A stretch of 64,000 nt of DNA from Polytrichum commune (GCA_950295325.1 OX485803.1:27838001-27902000); one strand, 5' to 3'; shown: positions 35,501-46,736, counted from the stretch's first letter. The notes: a model not told the origin generated them from the sequence alone. Program-made: numbers and translations.

Positions 35501-35632
35501 ATCTAACTACTCACGTTATACACCTATCATCCGGGTTCGGCTTGGGCGCCTGCAAATGCAGGCCACCTTCACCGAAGGGCTTGTGTGATACTTTTAGGCT
35601 CCCTCGAAAGGGGGTGGCCCAAAAGTACCACA
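32501..35632 (-). mobile_element. Solo LTR, 3.13 kb, inverted copy, TSD CACAT
   Basis: Read on the minus strand it starts TGTGGTACTTTTGGGCCACC and ends GGGTTCACA. The duplication CACAT flanks it at 32496-32500 and 35633-35637. No gag/pol ORF. It is similar along its whole length to the inverse of the element at 36835-39922, for example the phrase cggattaatcaccg near 34.69 kb and the aggggtccaaccc region near 33.09 kb. It splits exon C of the large gene; removal keeps the frame. Confidence 0.82.
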
Positions 35633-36480
35633 CACATCCCTTGTATCACCTGCGATATGAGATCGACGCTCGATGGAGGTTGGGCCATCGCCCTTTGTCG
35701 TTCCTACTCCAACAGCAGAGCCCTTAACTCTGCTACCTTGTTCCGCATTGAGGGTTCTTCTGCGGCAGCTTTTTGGAGGCGGACGCGTTGCTCCTCGTCC
35801 CTCCGCATCTTCTCATTGGCCTCCTCCACGGTTAGGACTTCGGGTTTCATCCTAACCATGCTTGCGAACGCTGTCGGGGAAGGGGGATCCGATCTGAGCC
35901 GTTTGGCGAGCTCAATGTCGTCCTCATCCTCACTGCTTATGGTGATCGTCTCCTCCACTACGTAGTCGCCGTAGAGCTTCTTCCCCTTCACTCTCCTTCT
36001 CTCCCTGAACATCGCAGTCGCGTCTCTGGAGAACATGTCCCTAGCATCGTCCACCGTGAGGACGGGCACCAACTTATTTTGCGGGGTTGCCACCCGCATA
36101 GCTTTCTTCCGTTGGGGGGCTTCAGATTCCTGCGTGTACCCCGTTGCTCCTTCTTCGACCTTCCCTTCGGCCTTCTGCTCCTCTTGTTCCTCTTGTTCCT
36201 CCTCCTCCTCCTCCACCTCATCACCCGGCCCCCGAGATGAGGTACCCGGATGCAATCCGACGAGCGGTTCGGGTGCTCCAACCGGCGCCCTCATCACAAA
36301 TTCCTCGGGGTTGACACGCCTTGCCATATCCATAGGGTTTTCACCTCCCTCTAGAATCTCCTCGACGTAGCTCCCCGGGATCCAATCTAGGATGTCCATT
36401 TTCTTTGCAATGGCTTTTTGGGTTTTGTAAAATTGAAGATCATTGTCCTCTATATAGGAGTACACCTTCAAACCCAACAT
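35633..36480 (-). pseudogene. Exon C, part 1: end of methylase fold, acidic and charged tail
   Basis: It opens after an acceptor with MLGLKVYSYIEDNDLQFYKT, the last strand-helix of the methylase-like fold. A Glu-rich run of about 25 residues follows (DEVEEEEEEQEEQEEQ), then two similar segments VLTVDDARDMFSRDATAMFR and VLTVEEANEKMRRDEEQRVR, an internal duplication. A TAG stands at 35704 after RALLLE. The frame is open beyond it (MAQPPSSVDLISQVIQGM) up to the solo LTR. The stop may be a mutated Gln codon (CAG to TAG) or the genuine end of a methylase gene. Confidence 0.6.
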
Positions 36481-36625
36481 CTGCACATTCCAAACACAAT
36501 TTGGATCAGAAATACGCTCATTAAATTACACCAAGAACAAGAAAAAGAAACAATAAGAGAAAATCAAGACAGAAGGTTTGGGTCGCTCGACCTTAACTAT
36601 AAACGATTATTTTGCAGTCCCTTAC
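36481..36625 (-). other. 145-bp intron B/C carrying a palindrome copy
   Basis: Donor GTAAGG at 36625, acceptor TGTGCAG at 36481, phase 0. The palindrome at 36575-36597 fills much of its 5' half. Confidence 0.7.
36575..36597. repeat. Dispersed palindrome copy in intron B/C
   Basis: GGTTTGGGTCGCTCGACC followed by ttaac; the right arm is slightly decayed. Confidence 0.7.
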
Positions 36626-36834
36626 CATGCCAGCGTAGATAGGTTTGGATCCCCCGAAGACATTGAAAATTGAGTTCCCTCTTCTTGTTATAACCCTCAT
36701 AATCCGCAAGTAGAACTCCATCCGCAACTCGTCGGCAGTATAGTTGGCGTACTTGGCCTCGTCGTACAGGCTTTTGCTCGCACCCAACCCCTCTGCAACT
36801 TGGAAGAGTTTTTCCATCCGATTTATAGGGTGGT
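36626..36834 (-). pseudogene. Exon B, part 3: methylase motif-I region
   Basis: Rejoined to 39923 across the duplicated GTGGT it reads HNHPINRMEKLFQVAEGLGA in frame. It ends with RVITRRGNSIFNVFGGSKPI and YAGM before donor GTAAGG. With the next exon (MLGLKVYSYIEDNDLQFYKT) this matches the C-terminal AdoMet-binding motif of circularly permuted N4/N6 DNA methylases, where a strand ends in F-G-G-S/G, a helix follows and an acidic residue closes the next strand. The usual GSGTT is GSKPI here. With no DPPY-type motif seen upstream, activity is doubtful. Confidence 0.6.
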
Positions 36835-38607
36835 TGTGGTGCTTTTGGGCACCCCCCTCTGAGGGAGCCTAAAAGTACCGCACAATCCCTTCGGTGAGGG
36901 TGGCCTGCCTTAGCAGGTGCCCAAGCCGAACCCGGTTGTTACGGTATTTAATGGGTATGTGGTGTTAGTGGAGGGATTTGGTAATCGCGTCGTATCCTTC
37001 CGATAGGTTGTGCCTATATATTAAGTGCCTAGGATAATTATCAAGTTTTCTAACCTAATGTCTACTCTATCCTAGTCTACGCGCAGACGCACCAGCCTTG
37101 GGATCAAGGCAACCTAACCCTACTGGATGAAATAACCTTACCTTTTACCTTGGGCCACCTTTAATTCTTTACTTCTTTTATATTAAATTATCTAAACGGG
37201 GGGACCTTAATTAAGTCCCACCCTCTCAACCTTCATTATTAGTTTATGGTTAATTGAACAAAGCCTATATTACTAAGTTCATAAATTATGGCATCACCAC
37301 CTACCTGTTTGGTGCACGCCCTAACCCGAACCCTTCAAGGCCCTGTGCGGGTCTCTTGAAGGTTGATTGATACTTACACCCTCCGATCTTTGCCGTCGGA
37401 GGGGTAGTCTCAATCCTCCGAGTTAAGTTTCCGGTTGGTTTTTTGCCCACGGGGGTCGTACAAATTGTGTTGGTTATTAATTAGTTTAACACGGTTTGAC
37501 CACAAAAATTCAACTTGATGGGACTGGGAAATAAGGCAACCTGTGTGTTCAACCTGTTGTACAATCTTCAAGGGTTGGGGCCATCACCTCCAACCCTTGG
37601 GGCCAACAACATGATGGTGGTTTCGTGGGTCATTACTCCCACCTTACCACCTACAAACATACAGAGTGGTCATGCCGGTGATTAATCCGGCTTCACCACA
37701 CACGAACGAGCTATAAATAGAAAACTACTACCACAACATTTAACCGAGAGGCTCCGCACACATGGGAGTTGGACTTCCCCTCGGCGGCTAGGTGGGTGAT
37801 GCCCCCCTAGCCTTACATGGATAGTTGGGTTGGGGTGAGAATATACCTTTGCCGCGCTCCCTCCATTCCTAAATTGAAGGGTGTAGGGTTAAAATGCTTA
37901 CCAATTGACTCCCATCTTGGCTTGGCGATCGTTGGTGTAGAACCCCTACTCCATCGCTCGGCCACCCACAACACCAACTCGTACCCGCCACCTTTGGATG
38001 GACAAACCTCTTCTTGTAAGGCAACAGACACCCCTTTGCTTAAACAGCCATAACTTTTGTCCAAAAGCTTCAATTGGACCAATTATTAGTAATCTGGAAA
38101 GCTAACAACAAGAACTATCACTCATCCAATTATCAAAGCAACTGCATGTACCTTCTTAAAGATATAAGCCTACAAAGTCAGCTCTTAGAATTCTAGAGGC
38201 AGCTGGGATACCTTCATTCAAACATCCATAACTTTTGCTTATTAACTTAGATTCTAGCAAAATTAGACTTTCTAGAAACCTTAAAATTAGATCTACAACT
38301 GCTCCAAATATCAAAACAACTGCATGATTCCTCTTGCAGGTATGAGCTTACAAAGTCAGCTCTTATGTTTTAGGAGGCAGCTGGGATACATTTATTCAAA
38401 CATCCATAACTTTCACTCTTTAAATCTGATTTTGACAAACTTATACTTTCTAGAAAGCTAACAACAAGAACTATAACATATTCAAATATCAAAGCAATTG
38501 GATTATTTGTCTTTTAGTTATGCGCATGCAAAGTTAGTACTTGTAGTTTGAGAGGCAGCTAGAATACCTTCATTAAAACACTCATAACTTTCACAAATCA
38601 AATTAAT

Positions 38608-38860
38608 CACTATATTCGTTAATTTGAGACTTTTTCTTGTCTCAAATTAATATATGGACCACAACAACATGGTCTAATGTTTGGGTCGTCCTACCTAAAC
38701 CATCTTGATATGAGTTCTTAATTGGGTTCTTGATATGAACACCCGCTTCAAAGTATTTGCATCTTACAACATTCTCCAATATCTGTGTGATTTTATCCAT
38801 ATTCTTATATTTGTAACTGTCTCAAAATGCCCAAAAAATCCCAAATTAACGAATACAGTG
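38608..38860. mobile_element. 253-bp inverted-repeat element of the CACTRTATTCG family
   Basis: Left CACTATATTCGTTAATTTGA, right (inverted) CACTGTATTCGTTAATTTGG. It carries one copy of the dispersed palindrome and no ORF. Its two ends match, separately, the termini at 25786 and 27739. Flanks are aat and ata, so a 3-bp target duplication is not perfect. It interrupts an LTR tandem unit. It looks like an internally deleted derivative of a larger element. Confidence 0.75.
38679..38701. repeat. Dispersed palindrome copy in the 253-bp element
   Basis: GTTTGGGTCG, TC, CTACCTAAACC. It links the palindrome family to the CACTRTATTCG element. Confidence 0.7.
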
Positions 38861-39922
38861 ATATTAGATTCTAGCATGCTTATACATTCTAAAAAACTAA
38901 CAACAAGACCTATAATATACGTAAATACAAAAGAAACTGAATGACTTGTCTTTTAGTTATGCGCTTGCAAAGTCAGCGCTTGTAAATTAAGAGGCAGCTG
39001 AGACATCTTCATTCAAACACTCATAACGGTTGCTCCCTAACTCTGATTCTAACAATCTTAGGCTTTTTGGAAAGCTAACATAAAGAGCTACATTCACTTA
39101 AAATCTGAAGGCTAAATTTTAATTTTTGTGTGCACAACACTCGCTTGAAAGTGGCACAGCAACTTAGGGGTGTGTTCAAAAACACACTACCTTCTCTCAA
39201 GAGTTCTAACTATTAGAATTCTAACTTATGCCTATCGTGAATGAATGGGAATGGTTTTCTCCTTCTAACTACAATTCTAGAGGGCTTCGCCGTGCAAAAA
39301 ATGGAAAAAATTAGAGAGAGATTGAAAGGGGAAGAAGGGGTTTTATCATCCTTCAAAATGAAGGGTTGGACCCCTTCTCCCTTCCGTTCACCGAGGGGTC
39401 CCGTTCCTTGAACGGTGGCAACCAAGCCCTCGGAGGTGAATGGGGGTGAGGGGTGCCACCTCGCACCCCACTTGCTCAAGCCCTTAGAAAAGCTTTTCCA
39501 TTTCCATTTGGAATTCATTTTTGGTTGGCAAGGGTGGCAACATGGCCCCCTTGCCTTAGTTGGCAAAATTCCTTACGCTCGTAGTTGTCACTTTCTTTTC
39601 TGTCTTGGCCGCTTTCGGAATTACCCTTGTTTTGCCGCGACTTGACTTTTGCTTGCTTGATTTGGTTGTTCCTAACTTAACCTACCTACTAACTAGCCCA
39701 CTACTTCACGCTTCCGATTCGGGTAAAGGGCATTTCCCTTTTACCCTTTCGATTTCTAATTTCTATTTGCCCAAGAGTTTAACCCAAGGGTAAAGCTCCT
39801 TTAGCCAACCTACCTTAATCTAAACGGTTTGTGCTAAATTTCCCTATTATTCATCTAAGGGTTTTGCTAAAACACCTCAATTGTGAGCCAAATTGCCTTT
39901 GGGGGCAATTTTGACGCTCACA

Positions 39923-40800
39923 GTGGTTGTGCACCTTCAGCAAGTTCACTTTGTACACAAAGTACAAACACAATACATTCACGACCTTTGTTTTCTTGTC
40001 TTTCAACGTCGTGTAAGACCCCTCCGCCGGAGCAGCAATGTAATGAGATTTAGAGACAGCATAATCAGGTTGTAATTTCCTCACAATCTCATATACCTGC
40101 TCCGCCCTCCTATCCTCGACTATCCACAACCAAATGTCGACCTCTCGGAATTTGGGGCTTGCATAATCGACGAACTTTGATATGAAGGGCTCATAGAAGG
40201 GGGTGCTCATAGTACCCTCAAACAAACTTCCAGGAATGTTTCTGAAATCTATCATTCCAAAGGGGAATCGATCCCCAACATTCATCCTAATCGCCTTCCG
40301 AGCGTCGACGCCAGGCCATCCCTGGATTTTTCAAGGCTCTAGGGCGACAAGGTTGAAATGTGCATCCCCCTCAAAACTGACAAGCTTCTTCTCCTTTATG
40401 AAGTTGGAGAAGGCACGCGTTGTGTGATCTGCAAGAGCCCGGTTCTTCCCACCCTTCACCAGCTTTGACCGTAGGAAGTCCTCCCCCGCTTCCCTTATCA
40501 GAGCTGCCATAGAAGCACTGGTGAATTTGTACTCCGCCTTGAACGCTCTCCAGTTTGCCTCGTGGACCTCGCCATCCACAAAAAAGGTTCAATTCGGGGA
40601 CTATCTTGTGTAGCTCTTGGACGATGATAGTCTTCTTCTTCTTATTCTCTGTCTATTCCTTCATTGTGTAGCATGAAGGAACGAAGGATTTTGGCTTGGA
40701 AAAAACTATCTTTGGGTGCACCCAGCATCTCTTTGCCGAGGGCTCGACATGTAGTATGTGGGTTGCCGCCTTCCCCATTTCGGTCTCCGAGAGGCCTTGG
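39923..40800 (-). pseudogene. Exon B, part 2 (between CACTA and solo LTR)
   Basis: It reads GLSETEMGKAATHILHVEPS, then KRCWVHPKIVFSKPKSF. A TAG at 40653 follows MKE. After KKKKTIIVQELHKIVPELN a one-base shift in a T-run near 40587 leads to VDGEVHEANWRAFKAEYKF, TTRAFSNFIKEKKLVSFEGD and HFNLVALEP. A TGA at 40331 follows, probably a former Trp, then KIQGWPGVDARKAIRMNVGD, FPFGMIDFRNIPGSLFEGTM, EVDIWLWIVEDRRAEQVYEI and KKTKVVNVLCLYFVYKVNLL. The last part is the region where a beta-class methylase would have its DPPY-type motif; no clear DPPY/NPPY is seen. Confidence 0.65.
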
Positions 40801-41182
40801 CACTACAACAAAACACGTCTTTTATTCCCGCACCCACTTCACTGCATGTCTTTTATTACCATAAACAGTAAACGGTTGAAATTGTTGAAATCCACCTTTA
40901 CTGTCCTCATATCTGAGTTTACTTCGGGGTGTTATGGTAGTCATGTGGGACAAGAATGTGCTTGGGAACGCACTTGAGAACGTGTTCGGGAACGTCAGAG
41001 AACATTCATTACTACGGATAGTAAAGTGGTCGATTTGACCGTGTCACTTCAAAATGTGATGTGTTTTTGGGTTTTCCATAGAATGCTCACAAAAGAATGG
41101 CCCGTTTATTTTTGCTAACATATAATGAAATATACATATTCGACCACAATATGAGATTACTACATATGCAAGATATTATAAT

Positions 41183-42071
41183 TTAATCTAGAGGAGCATG
41201 ACCATCTTCTTCAAGTGCAGCTTCATCCTCGTCTTCAGAAGACGGTTCATGGTCGTTTGTGTTCAAAGCTGCGAGCACCTCATCACTGCTTAGAGCCACA
41301 ACCTCATCTAATATTGGGTCAGTTGGGGTTGCATCATTCTCTAATGATGCTGGTTTCAATCCACAATGGTCTCCCGTATTGCCTAAAGATAGGCATCCTA
41401 TGTCTGGTATTGAATCTTTTGTAGAAATGACTCTTGCTCCCCTTGGCTCTTTTCGTAGAACCACCTTCCATCCATGATTGTTCAAGTCGTCCGCAAAGAA
41501 TACCTGCTCGACGTGTAGTGGAAATGCGAAAGATTCGGCTGATAGTGACACTAATCTATCAAAATTCACTAGGCTAAAGCCATAATCGTCTCGCTTCATG
41601 GTAGCATTATGCCCAACCATATTTTCCATCACCCAATTGCAATACAACACAACCAGTTCATACATACCATAGTCCACGGCCAATATTTCCTCCACCCATC
41701 CCACATACTCCAAGTTTTCCGCCTTGAAGTCCCTGTCATGTACACTGGACCGGCAATGTTGGGAGAATGTGGCGGCCACGCCAGAGTCAACCGTGGTCAA
41801 AGTTCCTTTCGCACTACGCACGCGGATATGATTTCCGAAGACATACATGGAGCGGTACGATGTTGCTTGGCTAAAGGGTGGAAGAGACAATACTAGCACA
41901 TCTTTTTCAATCGCCTCTCCCGCCTCTTTGGCGCGAGAAACAACCGATTTGAACCACTTGGGGAACCCTTCATCTCGAAGGTCTTCAGGATAAACAATCC
42001 GGCCATTTCGTTTTCTCCTCCGATATTTTGCACGTTCCAGTTTGCGTTGTGCCATACTTGCAGTGTGACGC
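41183..42071 (-). CDS. CACTA transposase exon 3: DUF4216 region and acidic tail
   Basis: The acceptor GTACAG at 42072 matches the phase-2 donor at 42450. It reads RHTASMAQRKLERAKYRRRK (basic), then EGFPKWFKSVVSRAKEA, NLEYVGWVEEILAVDYGMYE, VVLYCNWV, DDYGFSLVNFDRLV and FPLHVEQVFFADDLNNHGWK followed by VVLRKEPRGAR. This is the DUF4216 block that follows Tnp2 in plant CACTA transposases. It ends in an acidic tail (EPSSEDEDEAALEEDG) and a stop at 41183. No internal stop. Confidence 0.88.
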
Positions 42072-42079
42072 CTGTACAA

Positions 42080-42440
42080 TAAAACATTTATGTAATGCCT
42101 TACATGTTTACGCGAAACACTAACTCAGTGCGTACATAAGGGGCTTGTACAGTTACTACGTAGAGTTATGATTCTCATTCGTTATTGCCAGAGAATACTA
42201 GAGGCAGTAATGTTTTGTAATATGACTTTGTCATGTTACTGCATAGAGTTTAAAATTTAACTATTGTGATATGACCTATACAGTTACTACGTACAGTTAT
42301 GGATATACTGAGTTTTTAATCGAAATTACTAGAGGCAATGATCTTCTTGTAAGTTGACTTTGTGTAGTGAGGTGCAAATGTTTGTAAGTGCAAGAATTTC
42401 ACAATTGCATATTGATGCCTGTAAAATAAAACAATTTGTT
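42080..42440. repeat. CACTA internal repeats in transposase intron
   Basis: Phrases such as ttactacgtacagttatg, ttcgttattg.c.gag.a and tactagaggcagtaatg recur here and again near 58.5, 60.0 and 60.25 kb, the other end of the element. Confidence 0.65.
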
Positions 42441-42450
42441 CGTGTCTTAC

Positions 42451-43400
42451 TCTCTCCACGGCTCTAAGGGAGCCACATTATTGACCACAAATTCGTGTAT
42501 CCAGTCGCGTATCTTTGGTGTTAGTATCTTTGGTCGCCCAACACCTTCGAGGATTTCGTCGTTCATTGTAGGGTCCTCCTTATCGTCCCATACCCTGCGA
42601 CTTGTAACAGTATATGATTGCATGTACTCTGTGCAAAAGCCAAGCACTTCATCTATGGCGTATCCTTCAGCCATACTAGCTTCGGGTTTTGCGCGATTCC
42701 GAACGTAACCCTTCAATGTTTTCAGGTACCTCTCCATAGGATACATCCAACAGACATGTACTGGCCCACAAATATCTAGTTCCTCCACCAAGTGCACCAA
42801 AAGGTGCGTCATGACGTCAAAAAATGCCGGTGGAAACTTTTTTTCGATCATGCACAATGTAATGGCCATATCCTCTCGCAGGTCGCTCATTTCTGATGGG
42901 TTGATGGTTTTGGCGCACAATCGTTTGAATATCCGGCTCAATCTTATTATACATATACGAACGTCCTTTCTCATGATCGTGCGTACACAAAGAGGCAAGA
43001 CTTGCTGCATAAGGACATGATAATCATGCGATTTCAATCCTTTCAGACTCCCATCCACGTGGACTCTTTTTCTCAATTGGCCAACATAGTGAGTAAGAGT
43101 TTTCAGCTGCCACATAACATCCACAAACACATACGGGATTTGCGGCAATGTCATGCTTCCTTGTTTTTTCCCCGGTATGGGCCACAAATGCGGCCTTATG
43201 TTGGCTTCTTTCAAGTCCATGCGAACCTTTAGTGTATCCTTCTCTCCAAATAGGAATTTCATGAGACTCTCCGTTATGTTTTTCTCGCAATGCATTACAT
43301 CCAGTGTGTTGCGTATAAGAAGGCCATGTTTCACAAAAAATTCCAGGTTAAGTAGATTGCATTCTGTTGCATACCATATAACTGAATCATAGTAAGTGCA
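42451..43400 (-). CDS. CACTA transposase exon 2: DUF4218 region
   Basis: It reads KHGLLIRNTLDVMHCEKNIT (the conserved NxLDVMHxEKN of Tnp2), then MTLPQIPYVFVDVM, LKGLKSHDYHVLMQQVLPL and the DUF4218 block MTHLLVHLVEELDICGPVH, WMYPMERYLKTLKGYVRNRA and KPEASMAEGYAIDEVLGFCT. Donor AGAGA/GTAAGA at 42450. The 5' splice to exon 1 is not settled: acceptors near 43370-43390 are out of phase with the best donor at 43788. No stop lies within the domain. Confidence 0.85.
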
Positions 43401-43419
43401 ACAACAATTGTTGCACTAT

Positions 43420-43680
43420 ATGACTATACCACTACTTAGTTCAGTAATGGAGTATGAACATGACTACAACTAGTCATGTTCAATTACTTTAAATAGTCAT
43501 GTTCATTCACTTGTTATAGACATGTATTACTTCCCATAGTCTATTACTTCCCATAGGACATGACTTAAACCACTACTTAGTTAAGTAATGGGGTAAGGAG
43601 TATGAACATGACTACAACTAGTCATGTTCATTCACTTGTAATAGACATGTAATACTTCCCATAATCCCGGTGTACATTTA
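43420..43680. repeat. Tandem duplication of about 150 bp
   Basis: Two units with cactacttagttcagtaatg, gtatgaacatgactacaact, agtcatgttcattcacttg and catgtattacttcccata. They lie in the intron between transposase exons 1 and 2. Confidence 0.65.
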
Positions 43681-43788
43681 CTTCGACTGTAATACAATCA
43701 AATTACCATCTTCGTAAACTTCTGATATTCAAATAAAACCCATAACATATGCTCATCAATTCGGGTAAAACGAGTTTTCGGTATGCAC

Positions 43789-45339
43789 CTTCCAATATGG
43801 TAACGCATAAAGTGCGTTCTTCCTCTTCACTCCATGCTCGTCGATTGGATCCAATTTGTCTCCTTCCTTATTGATCGGCGACTCTAGCAACCAATCTTGT
43901 CTTTGTTTAGCAAACCGCAAAATATCGCGTGACAACAATGTCTGCGGGGGACCTCGGCGTTCCTCTCCTCCATCAAAACTACTTTTTAATCGTCTGTAAG
44001 GATGGTTCATTGTCAAATAACGACGATGACCGAGATAAACATTTTTGCCCAATGACTTGGACCTCCTCGTTGCCACATTTGGCCCACACGCAGGACAACC
44101 CCGGTACCCCTTCGTGACTTGCCCGGCAAGCAATCCATATGCCGGGAAGTCATGAATGCTCCACATAAGAATCGCCCGGAGCTTAAAATTTGGGTTCGTA
44201 TTGTATATATCCTCTACACTTTCATAGGCCTTCTCCAAAATGGATCCGTCCTTTGCAATCACCCCTTCCCACAATCTTTGTAGTTCCTCCACCAATGGAG
44301 CTAAGTACACATGTATGTTTTCATCTTTCACGGATTCTTTGCCGGGAATGATTAGGGATAGCATCACAAAAAACCGCTTGGTGACCAACCAAGGTGGCAA
44401 GTTGTAGTTTAGCAATACAACTGGCCATGTAGAGTGACTTAAAGATTGATTAGAGAAAGGGTTGACACCATCCAACGCTAGTGCCAAACGTAGATTCCGG
44501 GGTTCCTTCGCAAACTCCGGCCACCTTGCGTCCACGTGTTTCCATGCCTTTGAATCCACAATCGATCTTATGGTGGAATCCTTGCTTTTCCCCTCAATAT
44601 GCCACGTCATAAGCTTGGCTAGTCGTTTGCAACGGTACATTCGGAGCAACCGAGGTATAAGAGGGAAGTGTCGCAACACTTTCACTGGAATGCTATCCGA
44701 ATTCGGAACATACCGAGATTCCTTGCATTCCGGACACACTTTTGCGTCTTTGAGTTCGTTCCTAAATAAGCAATGGCCATTCTTGCACGCATGGATAGTA
44801 TTGTAGCTCAAACCCAACTTCTTCACCAATCTTTTGGCCTCGTAGTGTGATTGAGGACAAGTGTTTTCTCTTGGGAGTAGATCATGTTTTAGCAGTTTCA
44901 ACAACTCGTCGACACATGCGTTGGAAACTCCAAAAATGGTGCACACATTAAGGATCATGAGAACTGCTTGTAACCGGTTGGTAGGGTTGTTCTTGAATAG
45001 TGGGGTGTTGGCTTCTTTCAATAAGTCCTCCGTGTTGTCGGCAATGTCGTCATTGACCTCATCACCTACATGGGAATGTGTATTGGCCAATTCATCCAAA
45101 TCTTCGTGAGTTCCCTGAAGTTCTTCCTCAATTCCCTCTTCATTTGGAGTGGTATTTGTATATCCGGGCAAACCATCAAACCTCTCGAAACATTCGTGGA
45201 CCATCCGGATTACCTCCACTTCCTCATTATTATCCCGCAACACTTCTGCATTTTCGTGTGCAACAATGTCTTCGACTACTCCTATTTCCATATCATTATT
45301 TCCTTGTGCCGTCATGTACCTCCTTCCTTGGGTCGCCAT
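43789..45339 (-). CDS. CACTA transposase exon 1: Tnp2 (Transposase_21)
   Basis: It opens MATQGRRYMTAQGNND, with an acidic N-terminal stretch, then the zinc-finger-like KNGHCLFRNELKDAKVCPEC. The Transposase_21 core follows: LRLALALDGVNPFSNQSLSH, STWPVVLLNYNLPPWLVTKR, FVMLSLIIPGKESVKDENIH, SIHDFPAYGLLAGQVTKGYR and GCPACGPNV. These are the conserved blocks of plant TNPD/Tnp2 proteins and include Asp residues proposed as catalytic. The open frame continues to a stop at 43756, but LPYWKV suggests a donor at 43788. The enzyme cuts and joins CACTA ends in the nucleus. Confidence 0.9.
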
Positions 45340-45589
45340 ACATATGTCTTTTTGGGCAATATAAATGTCATTGTTGACCTCCTACATATGCACCATGAAG
45401 AAGAAAACAATATATTTTCTCTTAGTAACCTTATGTATTTACAAACATTTGAGAATCTATAATTGATGACCATCCCAAAGGGAAAAAGCAATCTTCTGTG
45501 CAAGCACGGTAAACTGGACAGGACCTGTAGCATTCCTGGAGTGTAAGTAGATCATTACTATATATAGTAATAGTATGGTTGTGGCAGCT

Positions 45590-45740
45590 TAAAAGCTATG
45601 CACCATTACTATGAACAATAACACATTACTATGCACTATTACTAGTAACAGTAGCACATTACTATGAAGTATTACTATGAAAAGTAGCACATTACTATGC
45701 AGTATTACTATGAAAAGTAGCACATTACTATACACAGTTG
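45590..45740. repeat. Tandem CATTACTATG repeats
   Basis: Five or six units of 30-40 bp built on acattactatg.a.tattac, between the transposase and the SET gene. The same words occur at 55.93-56.16 and 57.06-57.25 kb. Confidence 0.75.
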
Positions 45741-45852
45741 AGATTAATATATGACACCCCATCACAACTCTTAGCTGCTCCAAGTACAAGACATAGTGGT
45801 GAAATTGCTGATGCATTAAATTCGAAAAATGTCTCAACAAAATCGCGGGAAT

Positions 45853-46736
45853 TTAATTCACGGAGTAATGCGCATACAGCTCTTCTCCTGCCTCTATATC
45901 CCTTGATGCAATTGTCATAACAAAGTCCCACTCGTTCTCCTTCCAAGGTTTGGGAAGCATACTATACTCCCACACTACATTGCCAATTTCCTCTCGCCCT
46001 ATGGAGCTGTTGATAAATCCAGCAACATTGCCCTTCTCCACACTTCCGTCTATGTAAATATCTTCCTCAGCTTTAAGGACATAACTCTTGAAGCTTGGCA
46101 CAAGACTTTTCATTTTTCTGTATTCTGACTTGCTATATTGGGGACCTACAAATGGCAAGAGAATATCTCCTTCTTTTGCGGAATCCATGGCAAACAAACC
46201 CCAGCCCATAAATGAAAATTTTGAAATTTTCACCACCCAGTGTCTTTGGTGAAAACTGAAAGTGGTGAACTTCGGTATGGGCCCATTGCACCACTGCCCA
46301 TCGAAAGCTCCACGCCTCCAATTCATCAATTTCAGCTCCTCCTTAGTGTAATTTCTCTTTTGGGGGACATGTTTTGGGGTTGTGGACTCTTTAAAAAACA
46401 ATTGAATGGCCACCTTGGCCGCGGCCTCAACAAAGGGTCGTCTTTGTGCCTACACGAAGGGAATCAATGTTACGTCATAATTCAATTGCCTCGTTTACAA
46501 TACAATATAATTCGAAAATGACTATATATTTTACTCACCAATATGGATTTCGTAAATGCGGAGTCACGTTTGTATCGACGAAGATGTTTTCGTATGGTTG
46601 TTCTTGACAATACCTTCCCCCCTGCACACATACTACAAGGGCAACGATACTTTACCAATCTTCTTTTGTCCGCTTCTTTTTCTTCCAAGTCCCATAGCTC
46701 CAAGTCCAACATTGCACGCCTCGATATTGCATCCAT
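45853..46736 (-). CDS. Zinc-ribbon/SET-domain protein carried by the CACTA element
   Basis: Two exons, 46736-46539 and 46449-45853, joined by a GTGAGT...GTGTAG intron of 89 bp at phase 0, give 264 residues. Residues 1-66 hold YRCPCSMCAGGKVLSRTTIR and KHLRRYKRD, a CxCxxC...His ribbon like the transposase-associated N-terminal module of plant CACTA proteins. Residues about 136-264 are a SET domain: WVVKISKFSFMGWGLFA, EGDILLPFVG, YVLKAEEDIYIDGSVEKGNV, AGFINSSIGREEIGNVVWEY and RDIEAGEELYAHY. SET domains are lysine methyltransferases of histones or other proteins. The usual NHSCxPN is NSSIGREEI, so the knot His is lost, but GEELxxxY is kept. No post-SET cysteines. It lies just upstream of the transposase on the same strand. 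A ruined homologue lies at 2476-3330. Confidence 0.85.

Larger units (their letters stand above)
38040..39090. repeat. Tandem array of about 180-bp units inside the LTR
   Basis: About five diverged units, each with cattcaaacatccataact, gattctagcaaa, ctttctagaaagctaacaac, caaatatcaaagcaactg, caaagtcagctctta and gaggcagctggga. The fourth unit is split by the 253-bp inverted-repeat element. The inverted LTR has a related, more diverged array near 33.5-34.3 kb. Confidence 0.7.
36835..39922 (+). mobile_element. Solo LTR, 3.09 kb, TSD GTGGT
   Basis: Starts TGTGGTGCTTTTGGGCACC, ends TTTTGACGCTCACA, with GTGGT at 36830-36834 and 39923-39927. A TATA-like tataaatag lies near 37712, as expected for an LTR promoter. 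No gag/pol ORF. It splits exon B of the large gene. With the inverted copy at 32501-35632 it makes two arms of about 3 kb flanking 1.2 kb, which could fold back. Confidence 0.85.
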
